From an uncultured Vampirovibrio sp. (GTDB taxonomy: Bacteria; Cyanobacteriota; Vampirovibrionia; Gastranaerophilales; Gastranaerophilaceae): a stretch of DNA of 64,000 bases. A program made the position numbers and the translations under genes. Position 1 is the stretch's first letter. Each line of letters opens with the position of its first letter. Where the stretch lies: assembly GCA_910583875.1 (NCBI GenBank), contig CAJTXT010000001.1, positions 124,001 to 188,000 on the forward strand, given 5' to 3'. This document shows, one piece after another, positions 16,108 to 24,093 of this stretch. Under the pieces are notes generated by a model. It was given only the letters and a program-made list of their open reading frames with translations. It searched no databases and was not told where the DNA came from.

Positions 16108-17418
16108 TTACCCATACGGGTCAAAATTAGAATCTAATATTACTGTTTCATCTTTTTCATCTATAAGATATGAATAGTAATTTATTGCATAAATACCCAT
16201 CATCAAACTATCTGCAAAATCAGGGCTTTCTCCTTGTTCTGATTTCATATCTTTTTTAGATTGAATAAAAATCTGCCCATTAGGCTTATAAGATTTTTTT
16301 ATATATTCCAATTGGGAAATAGTAAAATCAGACGAAATTTTTAACCATTCATTATCAATAAAATCTTTTAACGTAAGATAACCGTCCGCACGCCTGTTTA
16401 AAGCGTTTGGACGATTACTTGATGCGGCGCCGTTAAATTTAATTGTATTTGATATTACATTTTTAATACTTACATATATCGAATAACCCAATCCATCAGC
16501 ATCTAGAATAAGTAGTTCTGGTTTCCACATTGAATAAAGATTAATAATTCTGCCTTTTGTTATATCAGTATCAGGTTCACTCCAATGTTCTTGCTTTTCT
16601 AATGCCCATTGAGATGAACTCTTAGATTCAATTAGACTTGCCACGCATAAATCTCCGCCATTACCTGCCAAATCTACAGACATACAACGGATTTTACGAT
16701 AATTTCCCTCATTAAAAATAATATTTTTAGCCTTATCCAACTTAATTGCAGAAAATAAAAAATCATTTGTTTTATCTAAAGGATTTCCTTCCCATATATA
16801 TTCATAGTCTAAAATATTTCTTTCTTTACATCTTTTAGCTTCTGCAATAAGTTTAGGAGGGCAATGCTTATTATCGTAATAATTAATTTTTATATGTAGA
16901 CAATCGTCTCTGGAAACAAACTCGGAATATACAGGATCTTTGCGGACTAATCTGTTCATAGTAAAAATAACGATAGAGTTCTTTTTTCTGATTGTAGGAA
17001 TAATAACATCAAGAGTAGATTTAGTAATTGCTTGAGCCTCGTCAATCCATAAAATATCTACACCCTCTAAGCCTTTTATATTAACCCTGCCTTGTTCTCT
17101 AAAACCTTTAAAAATGATACTTGAACCGCTAGTATTATGAATAATTTTATTAGACTTTATTGTAAAGTTTAAATTATAGTCGTTAATTAAATCATTAAAT
17201 ATTTTATATACACTGTCTGAAATTGTTGCTTGAGTCTCTCTTCCGCAACAAACCCTAACTTTCCGTTGTTCGGTTAACCAAAGAATTATTCTGGCTATAC
17301 TTTGTGACTTGCCACCACCCCTTCCTCCTTCTATTAAAAAGTAATTATAATTATTAATCTCTGTAATTACAGGTATTAATTTATCCGGTATATTTAAAAT
17401 TTCTGGTAATTCAATCAT
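16108..17418 (-). CDS. terL: Phage terminase large subunit (PBSX-like)
   Basis: A 436-residue DNA-packaging motor. The ATPase has Walker A GGRGGGKS (residues about 31-38), Walker B VDILWIDEAQ (about 120-129) and the coupling segment IVIFTMN. The C-terminal RNase-H-like nuclease shows its acidic residues in SVDLAGNGGD (about 249), LLILDADGLG and PDFADSLMMG. It belongs to the PBSX/Terminase_3-type group by these motifs. It overlaps the preceding small gene by 8 bases and is followed by effector 2. Note that effector 2, effector 1, rtcB and spacers, about 6 kb in all, separate it from endolysin and portal, an unusual insertion site for cargo. Confidence 0.9.
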   Translation of the reverse strand: MIELPEILNIPDKLIPVITEINNYNYFLIEGGRGGGKSQSIARIILWLTEQRKVRVCCGRETQATISDSVYKIFNDLINDYNLNFTIKSNKIIHNTSGSSIIFKGFREQGRVNIKGLEGVDILWIDEAQAITKSTLDVIIPTIRKKNSIVIFTMNRLVRKDPVYSEFVSRDDCLHIKINYYDNKHCPPKLIAEAKRCKERNILDYEYIWEGNPLDKTNDFLFSAIKLDKAKNIIFNEGNYRKIRCMSVDLAGNGGDLCVASLIESKSSSQWALEKQEHWSEPDTDITKGRIINLYSMWKPELLILDADGLGYSIYVSIKNVISNTIKFNGAASSNRPNALNRRADGYLTLKDFIDNEWLKISSDFTISQLEYIKKSYKPNGQIFIQSKKDMKSEQGESPDFADSLMMGIYAINYYSYLIDEKDETVILDSNFDPYG

Positions 17419-17713
17419 CTTTTATTTCCACATCTGCCTTTTCACCTACATTAATTTGCAAAACTTTGCCATCAATTTTCACACTTGTCATAACATTGAC
17501 AGTTGAAGTTTTCTTATCTTTTTCAGAATATAATCCGCACAATTTTCCTTTAAGTTCTTCAGCTTTAAGGAAAATTGAAATATCTGGATTAATTTCATCA
17601 TCTTTGCCTTTTCTATTTAAAGCCATTTCTTGAACAGCTTGTAAATTTTCAAAAGACTCATTTTTAGAATAGTTAAATTCTTCATTTTCTGAAGTTTTTT
17701 TCTTTCTTGCCAT
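17411..17713 (-). CDS. terS: Probable terminase small subunit
   Basis: A 100-residue charged protein overlapping the start of the large terminase by 8 bases. It begins MARKKKTSENEEFNYSKNES and contains PDISIFLKAEELKGKLCGLY, typical of small phage packaging subunits, with a C-terminal beta-rich tail. ATG at 17,713 with AGAGGTG 7 bases upstream is preferred over a longer reading from 17,752. No clear helix-turn-helix can be seen, so the name rests mainly on position. Confidence 0.65.
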   Translation of the reverse strand: MARKKKTSENEEFNYSKNESFENLQAVQEMALNRKGKDDEINPDISIFLKAEELKGKLCGLYSEKDKKTSTVNVMTSVKIDGKVLQINVGEKADVEIKDD

Positions 17714-17762
17714 TAAACAAACACCTCTTTTAGTTTTATTACACCTACACAAAAGAAAGGAG

Positions 17763-17833
17763 CAAGATAATATACCTTGAAATCAAGGCAGATTATCTTG
17801 CAATGCCAAAACAAATAATGAATACATTTGGCA
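17763..17833. promoter_or_regulatory. Two-hairpin leader module upstream of the terminase operon
   Basis: Hairpin 1: CAAGATAAT (17,763-17,771) / ATTATCTTG (17,792-17,800) with inner CCTTG/CAAGG. Hairpin 2: TGCCAAA (17,804-17,810) / TTTGGCA (17,827-17,833). An equivalent module with compensatory changes occurs at 19,986-20,057. In the leftward direction both are preceded by similar sequence (TCGTTyCA... TCATATT) that may be the promoter, and both end about 50 bases before an ATG. Confidence 0.55.
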
Positions 17834-17880
17834 TATAATATGATTAGGAATGAAACGAGCTTTTATAAGAGTTTTAAATA

Positions 17881-18876
17881 TTATTTTTGTAGTTCCATAT
17901 ATACTACATCAGGTTCGCCGTTATTGTACATTTTATAATATTCCTTATCCCAATCTGCAGGTTTATACTTTTCATTCCACTTTTCTCGGCGTACTTCTTT
18001 AAAGCCATGTGCTTTGTATAGTTTTGGTAAATGTGTATCAAAACAATCTAATTTAACTCCGCCTTCTTGAATTGCTAGTTCCAAAATTGAATGAGATTTA
18101 CCTTTATATGGTATGACTGAAAATACAGAAACTATATCTCCATCATCTTTTAGCGCAAAGCCACTTAAACCATCCTCCGATACAAATAATCGCATTTTTT
18201 TATAATCTTCTATTGAATATTTATATACTGTTGAACCCTTTTTACCTAGTTGTTCTTTTGCAGTACCAATTACATTATAAAAATATTGTGCAGATTTATC
18301 ATTTCTTCTTTTTAATTCATTATATACAGTTGGAACATATCCTCTTTGTTGAAATAATTGACTTAATTTTTCCGAAGGAATATATGAATTTTCTACCAAC
18401 CTTCTAACATTGCCATTAACGCTTCTATTCGATTCAAGTTGAAATCTTCCATTCGATTCTGTATCAATTTTTCTATATAAATTATTGCTTCTTTTTTCGT
18501 AAGGTTCAAATCGTCCATTATTATCTGTATAAGCTTTTCGTACTCTTCTAATAAAAGAGGCGGTAGATTCTTGTTTTTGTCCATTATTTGCTCCTGTATT
18601 CTTGTATTCTACAATATTTTCAACTGTTTTTGAAGTATTATTTTTATTTATTTCGTCATACAATACCTCATGTTTGCCAGCTTTAACAGCACCGGCTTTC
18701 AACCGTCGGTACTCTATTATCTCTTTTGTTTTGCCTTCTATTCCTTCGATATAATCTGCATAATATTTTTTTAATAGTCCATCTTTATTCGCTGCTCGTT
18801 CTATCTCGCGCATCGCATATTCTTTTCCTATCCTTCCAATTCCCAGACCTATGCCTATGCCTAATAACGTGCCCAT
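17881..18876 (-). CDS. Modular effector 3, C-terminal half (separated by frameshift)
   Basis: This 331-codon frame starts formally at ATG 18,876 but its reading continues upstream (KSAITGAVMGTLLGIGIG), completing the glycine-rich hydrophobic region begun in the neighbouring frame. It is therefore the C-terminal part of the third modular effector, not an independent gene. It contains a charged linker and a C-terminal domain with VFSVIPYKGKSHSILELAIQ, KLDCFDTHLPKLYKAHGF and DVVYMELQK. This is a GNAT acetyltransferase-like pattern (CFDTHLPKLYKAHGF matches the terminal GNAT helix and strand). Phage GNAT-type effector domains are known. Whether it is translated depends on frameshifting or on internal initiation; no strong RBS precedes 18,876. 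Confidence 0.55.
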   Translation of the reverse strand: MGTLLGIGIGLGIGRIGKEYAMREIERAANKDGLLKKYYADYIEGIEGKTKEIIEYRRLKAGAVKAGKHEVLYDEINKNNTSKTVENIVEYKNTGANNGQKQESTASFIRRVRKAYTDNNGRFEPYEKRSNNLYRKIDTESNGRFQLESNRSVNGNVRRLVENSYIPSEKLSQLFQQRGYVPTVYNELKRRNDKSAQYFYNVIGTAKEQLGKKGSTVYKYSIEDYKKMRLFVSEDGLSGFALKDDGDIVSVFSVIPYKGKSHSILELAIQEGGVKLDCFDTHLPKLYKAHGFKEVRREKWNEKYKPADWDKEYYKMYNNGEPDVVYMELQK

Positions 18877-18887
18877 TACTGCACCTG

Positions 18888-19934
18888 TTATTGCACTTTT
18901 ATCGGATTTTCATCATTTAAAAATCCTTCACCTAACCCTGCTATCCCTCCGCCTATGAAACTTTCTATTACCATTGGCACTAATAATTCTGATACCTTTC
19001 TACCCACTATTGGAACTAGATATCCTACTGCTGTCCTACCTAATACGGTTGTTAAAATCGCTTCTCGTGCTATTGGTACTGCTCCAACTGCGATTATTAT
19101 TGCAGCGCCTACTCTATATTGAAGTATTTTCTTTCTTAATGCTTCTTCTCTTAATTTCTCCTCCATTCGTGATTTTTCTCTTAACTCATTTATTTCAGAT
19201 TTATCACTATTTGTCGGATACATTACATTCGCTATTTCTTCATATTCTGTATCTGTTTTTGTCAAATCATATAATTTCTTTGGTGCCATTTCTCCAAGTG
19301 TTCCATTGGGATATAACAGTTTTTCCGCATCTGATATCGTTGGAATTTGTGATTCTAAATACATTCCTGTTTCGGTTTTCGGAAGCATTATTTCATTTCT
19401 TAATGGAGTAATTTCACTTTTTACTTCCATGTTTGGGTAAAACAATTCTGCTATTTCATCATAATTCTTTTGTTTTCTGAATGCTGATTGTTTATTTTCA
19501 CTTTTCCCGATTGTAAATTCTTCTTGTACTTTGGGTTGTACTATATATGTATTTTGTCCTAATCCTATTTTTGGCTTATTTATATATTCCATCTTTGTTT
19601 GCGGATTTACATTTGGAACGCTTTTTACTGTTCGCTGTTGTTTTCTTGCTTGATTTACTGCATTTCTTCTTTCTTGTTTTAAATCACGCTGTATTGTTGT
19701 ATTTTGGGGAGCCTCCACATATATTACCGGTTCTGCTATTGGTATCTCTTTTATTTCATCTATTATTTCTAATCCAATTACTGGTTCTTTCTTGTATTTT
19801 CTTTTGTCTCTCTTTTCTCTTTTTTCATTATCCGGATGATTATATATTATTTCCGCCCGTTCTTCTTCATTTGATATATAGCCATTTATCGGCTCATTAT
19901 ACTCTGCGCCTAATTTATATACTTGTTTTTTCAT
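18888..19934 (-). CDS. Modular effector 3, N-terminal half (frameshifted)
   Basis: A 348-residue frame with ATG at 19,934 (AAAGGAAAC just upstream; a longer reading from 20,000 has no support). It carries the shared family N-terminus and LYP/MYP-ended units and then the glycine-rich hydrophobic region, stopping abruptly after GEGFLNDENPIKVQ. In paralog 1 the corresponding GEGLINDRN continues. Adding one base to the AAAA at about 18,898-18,902 would give NPIKSAITGAVMG and fuse it to the 17,881-18,876 frame into a protein of roughly 685 residues. The N-terminus is mosaic: the first 90 residues resemble effector 2, the next 140 are nearly identical to effector 1. Confidence 0.6.
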   Translation of the reverse strand: MKKQVYKLGAEYNEPINGYISNEEERAEIIYNHPDNEKREKRDKRKYKKEPVIGLEIIDEIKEIPIAEPVIYVEAPQNTTIQRDLKQERRNAVNQARKQQRTVKSVPNVNPQTKMEYINKPKIGLGQNTYIVQPKVQEEFTIGKSENKQSAFRKQKNYDEIAELFYPNMEVKSEITPLRNEIMLPKTETGMYLESQIPTISDAEKLLYPNGTLGEMAPKKLYDLTKTDTEYEEIANVMYPTNSDKSEINELREKSRMEEKLREEALRKKILQYRVGAAIIIAVGAVPIAREAILTTVLGRTAVGYLVPIVGRKVSELLVPMVIESFIGGGIAGLGEGFLNDENPIKVQ

Positions 19935-19985
19935 TGTTTCCTTTCTTAATATCAAATAATCATTATGTCTACGCAAAAGAAAGAG

Positions 19986-20057
19986 CAAGATAATATACAT
20001 TAAAAGAAAAGTATACTATCTTGCAAATACCAATAAACAAACTTGCTAGTTGGTATT
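19986..20057. promoter_or_regulatory. Two-hairpin leader module upstream of effector 3 (includes element copy F)
   Basis: Hairpin 1: arms 19,986-19,998 and 20,011-20,023 (CAAGATA...TATCTTG, inner TATAC/GTATA). Hairpin 2: AATACCAA (20,026-20,033) / TTGGTATT (20,050-20,057). It parallels the module at 17,763, with the second stem changed on both sides (GCC/GGC to ACC/GGT). It also contains ACTTGCTAGTTG like copies A and B. Confidence 0.55.
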
Positions 20058-20098
20058 AGAATATGACTTGGAACGAATTAAGCTATAATAATTATTTT

Positions 20099-20485
20099 TT
20101 ATCCCATTTTTACTTCTTCTACATCAATAACTTTAACAAGCTTTTTAGTACCATTAAAATCGACAGCATATTGATAAATCTTACCGTTTTTACGCTGTTT
20201 ATTAACACCATATACAAAGCCCGCATTTCCTTTGGTGCCATATTTTATCTTAATTTCACGCCATTTACCAGCTTGTACATCTTTAATAAAAGAAACTGTT
20301 TGTTTGCTTGTTGGACGATATGTTTCATACTTATTTTTCCTTACATCAAATTGTACTAATTCAGCAACTAAACTCCCACAAATTGGGCATACCAATACTT
20401 CCAGTTTTCTGTCTCTGTAGCGAAAATTTGCAGGAAGAAAAACTGTTTTTAGAGGCGTATGGCAGCCTCCACAACAATAAATCAT
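20099..20485 (-). CDS. Zinc-ribbon phage protein of unknown function
   Basis: A 128-residue protein. The N-terminal third has two Cys pairs in zinc-ribbon spacing: YCCGGC at the start and CPICG around residue 33. The remainder is basic and beta-rich (FIKDVQAGKWREIKIKYGTK, AVDFNGTKKLVKVI). Probably nucleic-acid binding; I do not recognise a named family. It is the outermost gene of the phage cluster on this side and reads in the same direction as the terminase operon, so it may be a late or regulatory phage gene. Confidence 0.5.
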   Translation of the reverse strand: MIYCCGGCHTPLKTVFLPANFRYRDRKLEVLVCPICGSLVAELVQFDVRKNKYETYRPTSKQTVSFIKDVQAGKWREIKIKYGTKGNAGFVYGVNKQRKNGKIYQYAVDFNGTKKLVKVIDVEEVKMG

Positions 20486-20979
20486 AAACCTAACATTCCT
20501 TTAAAATTTGTCTAATATATATTTTAATAAAAAAAGTTTGTTTTAAAACAATAAATACTATTTATCTAAAACAAAAATTCAATAAAAAAAATTGTATTTC
20601 CAATACTTTTTATAATTACAAAAAAGTACGATTTCTTAAAAATATTCACAACTATCCCCTTGACTTAGCGAATCCAGTCACCCTTTGACGTTTTCAATGC
20701 AAATTTCGCATATCTGTTTTTACACTTCCATTCAAATTTGTGTAAAAACCGCTACTAAAGTCTTAATTCAAATCTTGATTTTATAATAACACATATTTGT
20801 AAGTTTTAAACTTTTATAAGTACAAGATTTTACATTTTGTTACACATTGCTGTAAAAGCATTATATTTTTTACATTATTTTGATTTGAGTTAATATTTCA
20901 GAGTTACAAACTTACTCCTTTTTACATTTTTTTGTTCTATTAACAACAAAAAAATTAACTACAACTAAATATTTTTTAT
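20486..20979. other. Gene-free phage/chromosome junction region
   Basis: About 490 very AT-rich bases without a plausible gene, between the last phage gene and rlmH. It contains one perfect 9-bp hairpin, TTTTTACAC (20,717-20,725) / GTGTAAAAA (20,740-20,748), and a slightly GC-richer patch around 20,655-20,700. The right phage attachment site would be expected here, but no tRNA end or recognisable att duplication can be identified because the left end is outside the window. Confidence 0.45.
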
Positions 20980-21450
20980 TTATCTATGATATGGTTCATT
21001 TGCATTTATTTTAAATGACCTGTAAATTTGTTCTACCAATAACAATCTAATCATTTGATGAGTAAATGTCATATTAGAAAAACTTAATTTTAGATGAGAA
21101 ATATTCGTTACTTTTTGATGCAGGCCATTTGCGCCGCCTATAATAAAGGACACGTCATTTATTCCTTGATTAGATATATCTTTTATTTTTTGAGCAAACA
21201 TTTCAGATGAAAACATTCTGCCTTTTATTTCTAAAGTGATAATATAAGAGCCCTGTTTTATTGCTTGTAAGATTCTATCGGCTTCGAGTTCTTTATATTT
21301 TTCACACAAAGCTTCATCATTAATTTGTTCTGCTTGAACTTCTACTGTAGAAAAACTGCAAAAAGGTGCAAGTCTCTTTTCATATTCTTTAATAGCATCC
21401 TTAAGATACTGTTCTTTTATTTTTCCAACCGCAATAATTTTAATATTCAT
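20980..21450 (-). CDS. rlmH: 23S rRNA pseudouridine-1915 N3-methyltransferase RlmH
   Basis: A 156-residue SPOUT-class methyltransferase that methylates pseudouridine 1915 of 23S rRNA on 70S ribosomes. The start IKIIAVGKIKEQYLKDAIKE, the central LEIKGRMFSSEMFAQKI and the knotted SAM site with FIIGGANGL, LSFSNMTFTHQMIRLLLVEQ and the terminal NEPYHR are all diagnostic. FIIGGANG replaces the commoner FVIGGSLG, a conservative variation. Length is normal. Single gene, first chromosomal gene beside the phage. Confidence 0.95.
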   Translation of the reverse strand: MNIKIIAVGKIKEQYLKDAIKEYEKRLAPFCSFSTVEVQAEQINDEALCEKYKELEADRILQAIKQGSYIITLEIKGRMFSSEMFAQKIKDISNQGINDVSFIIGGANGLHQKVTNISHLKLSFSNMTFTHQMIRLLLVEQIYRSFKINANEPYHR

Positions 21451-21584
21451 AGACTAATTATACTAAAATACATTGAGTTAAGTAAATTGTTTTTTACGTA
21501 GTGTTTAAATCAAAAAAAGTTTAAGTTACAATCTTATATGTTGTTAACTCAACAAATACGAGAAGAGAAATAGTGGAGAAAGAA

Positions 21585-22958
21585 ATGTACAATGTAGCTA
21601 TTGTTGGTGGCGGACCGGCCGGAATTTTTGCAGCACTAGAGATAATGAAACTTAAACCTGAATGGAAAGTTGTTCTTGTTGAAAAAGGCGTTCAAATTGA
21701 AAAAAGGAAATGCTTACTAAGAGAAGGATATGAAAAATGTCCTACATGTAAAAAATGCGGATTACTTTGCGGATGGGGCGGTGCAGGTGCTTTTTCCGAC
21801 GGTAAATTAACACTCACACCAGATGTAGGCGGACACTTATTGGATTATATGTCACGCAGTGCTGTTGAAGACTTAGTAAAATACACTGATGATACTTATC
21901 TTCAATTTGGAGCTACAGATGAAGTTTTTGGTACAGATAAAGAAGTTTTTGCTGATATTGAAAGAGCAGCTACTTTAGCCGAATTAAAACTTGTACACTC
22001 ACCTGTTCGTCACTTAGGAACAGAAAGAAGTTTAGATGTATTAAAAAATATGCAGGACTATCTAAGTGAAAGAATTACAATATTATATGATACAATTGCA
22101 GACCAATTAATCGTCGAAAATGGGCAGGTAAAAGGATTTATAACTCAAGATAACCAAAAAATTATGGCAGAGCATATCATTATTGCACCAGGTAGAGAAG
22201 GTGCTGATTGGTTAACTCATGAGTTTGCCAAAAATAAAATCGGTATGGTAAATAACGCAGTTGACGTTGGTGTTCGTGTAGAACTTCCGGCACCTGTTTT
22301 TGAACCTATTACAGAAAAGCTATATGAATCAAAATTAATATATCATTCTCCAACTTTTGGTGATGAAGTAAGAACTTTCTGTATGAACCCATACGGTGAA
22401 GTTGTAACTGAAAACTATTCAGGTATATCAACAGTAAATGGTCATAGTTATGCTAATTACAGAACAGCAAATACAAACTTTGCTCTACTGGTATCTGAAA
22501 AATTCACAGAACCGTTTAAAGAACCTATAGCATACGGTCAACACGTAGCAAGACTAGCCAATATGCTTGCCGGAGGTGTTTTAGTTCAAAGATTTGGCGA
22601 TTTATTAGACGGCCGCCGTTCTACACCAGAAAGAATAAAAAGCAGCATAATCACTCCAACTTTAGCTTGTGCGACTCCGGGTGACTTAAGCCTAGTTCTT
22701 CCTTATAGACAAATGACAGCAATTATCGAAATGTTATATGCATTAGATAAAATTGCACCTGGAACAGCTTCAAGATATACATTATTATATGGTATTGAAG
22801 TTAAGTTCTATTCTGGAAGAGTAAAACTAACTAATGACTTAGAAACAGAAGGCGTAAAAAATCTATACGCAATCGGCGATGGAGCAGGTGTAACAAGAGG
22901 TTTAATCCAAGCTTCAGCTTCAGGCGTACACGCTGCACGTGTAATTTGTTCTAAATAG
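21585..22958 (+). CDS. FAD-dependent dehydrogenase-like oxidoreductase
   Basis: A 457-residue flavoprotein. A Rossmann dinucleotide-binding motif VAIVGGGPAGIFAALE opens the protein. A cluster of cysteines, CLLREGYEKCPTCKKCGLLC, follows, then GWGGAGAFSDGKL, and a second FAD-contact near the end, LYAIGDGAGVTRGLIQASAS. This is the uncharacterised 'FAD-dependent protein' group related to HI0933/GidA-fold enzymes; the substrate is unknown. ATG at 21,585 is preferred (GGAG 6 bases upstream) over GTG at 21,573. It lies 15 bases before gcvT and may be co-transcribed. Confidence 0.75.
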   Translation: MYNVAIVGGGPAGIFAALEIMKLKPEWKVVLVEKGVQIEKRKCLLREGYEKCPTCKKCGLLCGWGGAGAFSDGKLTLTPDVGGHLLDYMSRSAVEDLVKYTDDTYLQFGATDEVFGTDKEVFADIERAATLAELKLVHSPVRHLGTERSLDVLKNMQDYLSERITILYDTIADQLIVENGQVKGFITQDNQKIMAEHIIIAPGREGADWLTHEFAKNKIGMVNNAVDVGVRVELPAPVFEPITEKLYESKLIYHSPTFGDEVRTFCMNPYGEVVTENYSGISTVNGHSYANYRTANTNFALLVSEKFTEPFKEPIAYGQHVARLANMLAGGVLVQRFGDLLDGRRSTPERIKSSIITPTLACATPGDLSLVLPYRQMTAIIEMLYALDKIAPGTASRYTLLYGIEVKFYSGRVKLTNDLETEGVKNLYAIGDGAGVTRGLIQASASGVHAARVICSK

Positions 22959-22973
22959 TTAAATGAGGCTTAT

Positions 22974-24077
22974 ATGGCAAAAACATACTTATATAATAAC
23001 CATATTAAATTAGGTGCTAAAATGGTGGATTTTGCAGGCTGGGATATGCCTGTACAATACACCAGCATCATTGAAGAACATAATAATGTAAGAAATAATG
23101 CCGGACTTTTTGATGTATCACATATGGGTGAAATTTTTGTGTCTGGAAAAGACAGCGTTAATTTTTTACAAACAGTTGTTCCTCAAGACATCGAAAAAAT
23201 TATTGATAAAAAAGCAAAATATTGCCAATTAACAAATGATAATGGTGGTGTTGTTGATGATTTATTTATTTATAAATTAGAAGAAAACTATTATCTTTTA
23301 GTTGTAAACGCATCAAGACTTGAGGCTGATTATGATTGGTTGGTAAAAAATAAAAATTCATTTGATGTAATAATAGATAATAAGTCCGATTTTTATTCTA
23401 TGGTTGCACTACAAGGTCCAAAAGCTTCTGATATTTTAGCAGAAATCGGAATAAAAAAAGAAGACCAACCCCATACAATGTTTATAATGCAAACCAAATT
23501 ATTAAATGAAGATGTTTTTGTTTCAAGAACAGGCTATACTGGTGAAGATGGGTTTGAAATCATAATAAGAAATGAAAAAGTATCAGAACTATGGGAAACC
23601 ATTATTGAAAAAGGTAAAAATTTTGGTATTATGCCAATAGGACTCGGCGCAAGAGATACGCTAAGACTCGAAGCTGCAATGAGCTTATACGGGCATGAAC
23701 TAAATGAAACAACAACACCAGTTGAAGCAGGATTAAGCTGGTCTATAGATAAAGAGAAAGTTCAAAACTATAATGGTAAAAATGTTATTCAAAATCAATT
23801 AAAAAATGGTGTAAACAGAAAACTTATAGCTTTTAAAATGACAGATAGAGCTATTGCAAGAAATGAATATCCAATTCATTTAGGTGATGAACAAATAGGC
23901 TACGTTACAAGCGGATGTGTTGCACCTTGCTTAGGACAAAATATTGGTTTAGGTTATATTAATACTGATAAAAATTTAAAAGTCGGTGATACAATACAAA
24001 TTTTAATCAGAAATAAATTGTATAATGCTATTATTACAACCAAGAATTTTATACAAAAACATAATAAAAATAATTAA
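22974..24077 (+). CDS. gcvT: Aminomethyltransferase, glycine cleavage T-protein
   Basis: A 367-residue T-protein transferring the methylene group from the aminomethyl-lipoyl H-protein to tetrahydrofolate with release of ammonia. Diagnostic segments: MVDFAGWDMPVQY, AGLFDVSHMGEI, SRTGYTGEDGFEI, GLGARDTLRLEAAMSLYGHE (folate/catalytic region with Asp) and IGYVTSGCVAPCLGQNIGLG. Length is typical. First of three consecutive glycine cleavage genes. Confidence 0.95.
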   Translation: MAKTYLYNNHIKLGAKMVDFAGWDMPVQYTSIIEEHNNVRNNAGLFDVSHMGEIFVSGKDSVNFLQTVVPQDIEKIIDKKAKYCQLTNDNGGVVDDLFIYKLEENYYLLVVNASRLEADYDWLVKNKNSFDVIIDNKSDFYSMVALQGPKASDILAEIGIKKEDQPHTMFIMQTKLLNEDVFVSRTGYTGEDGFEIIIRNEKVSELWETIIEKGKNFGIMPIGLGARDTLRLEAAMSLYGHELNETTTPVEAGLSWSIDKEKVQNYNGKNVIQNQLKNGVNRKLIAFKMTDRAIARNEYPIHLGDEQIGYVTSGCVAPCLGQNIGLGYINTDKNLKVGDTIQILIRNKLYNAIITTKNFIQKHNKNN

Positions 24078-24093
24078 TAAGGAGATTAAATAA

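Noticed and set aside
18888..18910. Programmed -1 frameshift site in effector 3
   Set aside because: The bases before AAAA do not make an X-XXY-YYZ heptamer and no strong downstream stimulator was seen. A simple indel or slippage is more likely, though not excluded.
20655..20760. XerCD dif site or phage attachment core
   Set aside because: ATTTCGCATATCTG is only loosely dif-like and the opposite arm does not match; the left phage end is not available to show an att duplication.
21473..21552. Inverted repeat TTGAGTTAA/TTAACTCAA flanking the rlmH/FAD-oxidoreductase intergenic region
   Set aside because: Nine-base arms 62 bases apart in AT-rich DNA are easily due to chance; no gene-regulatory logic apparent.
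21451..21584. Glycine riboswitch for the gcv operon
   Set aside because: The gap before the operon is about 130 bases and lacks the paired aptamer core; the gap directly before gcvT is only 15 bases.
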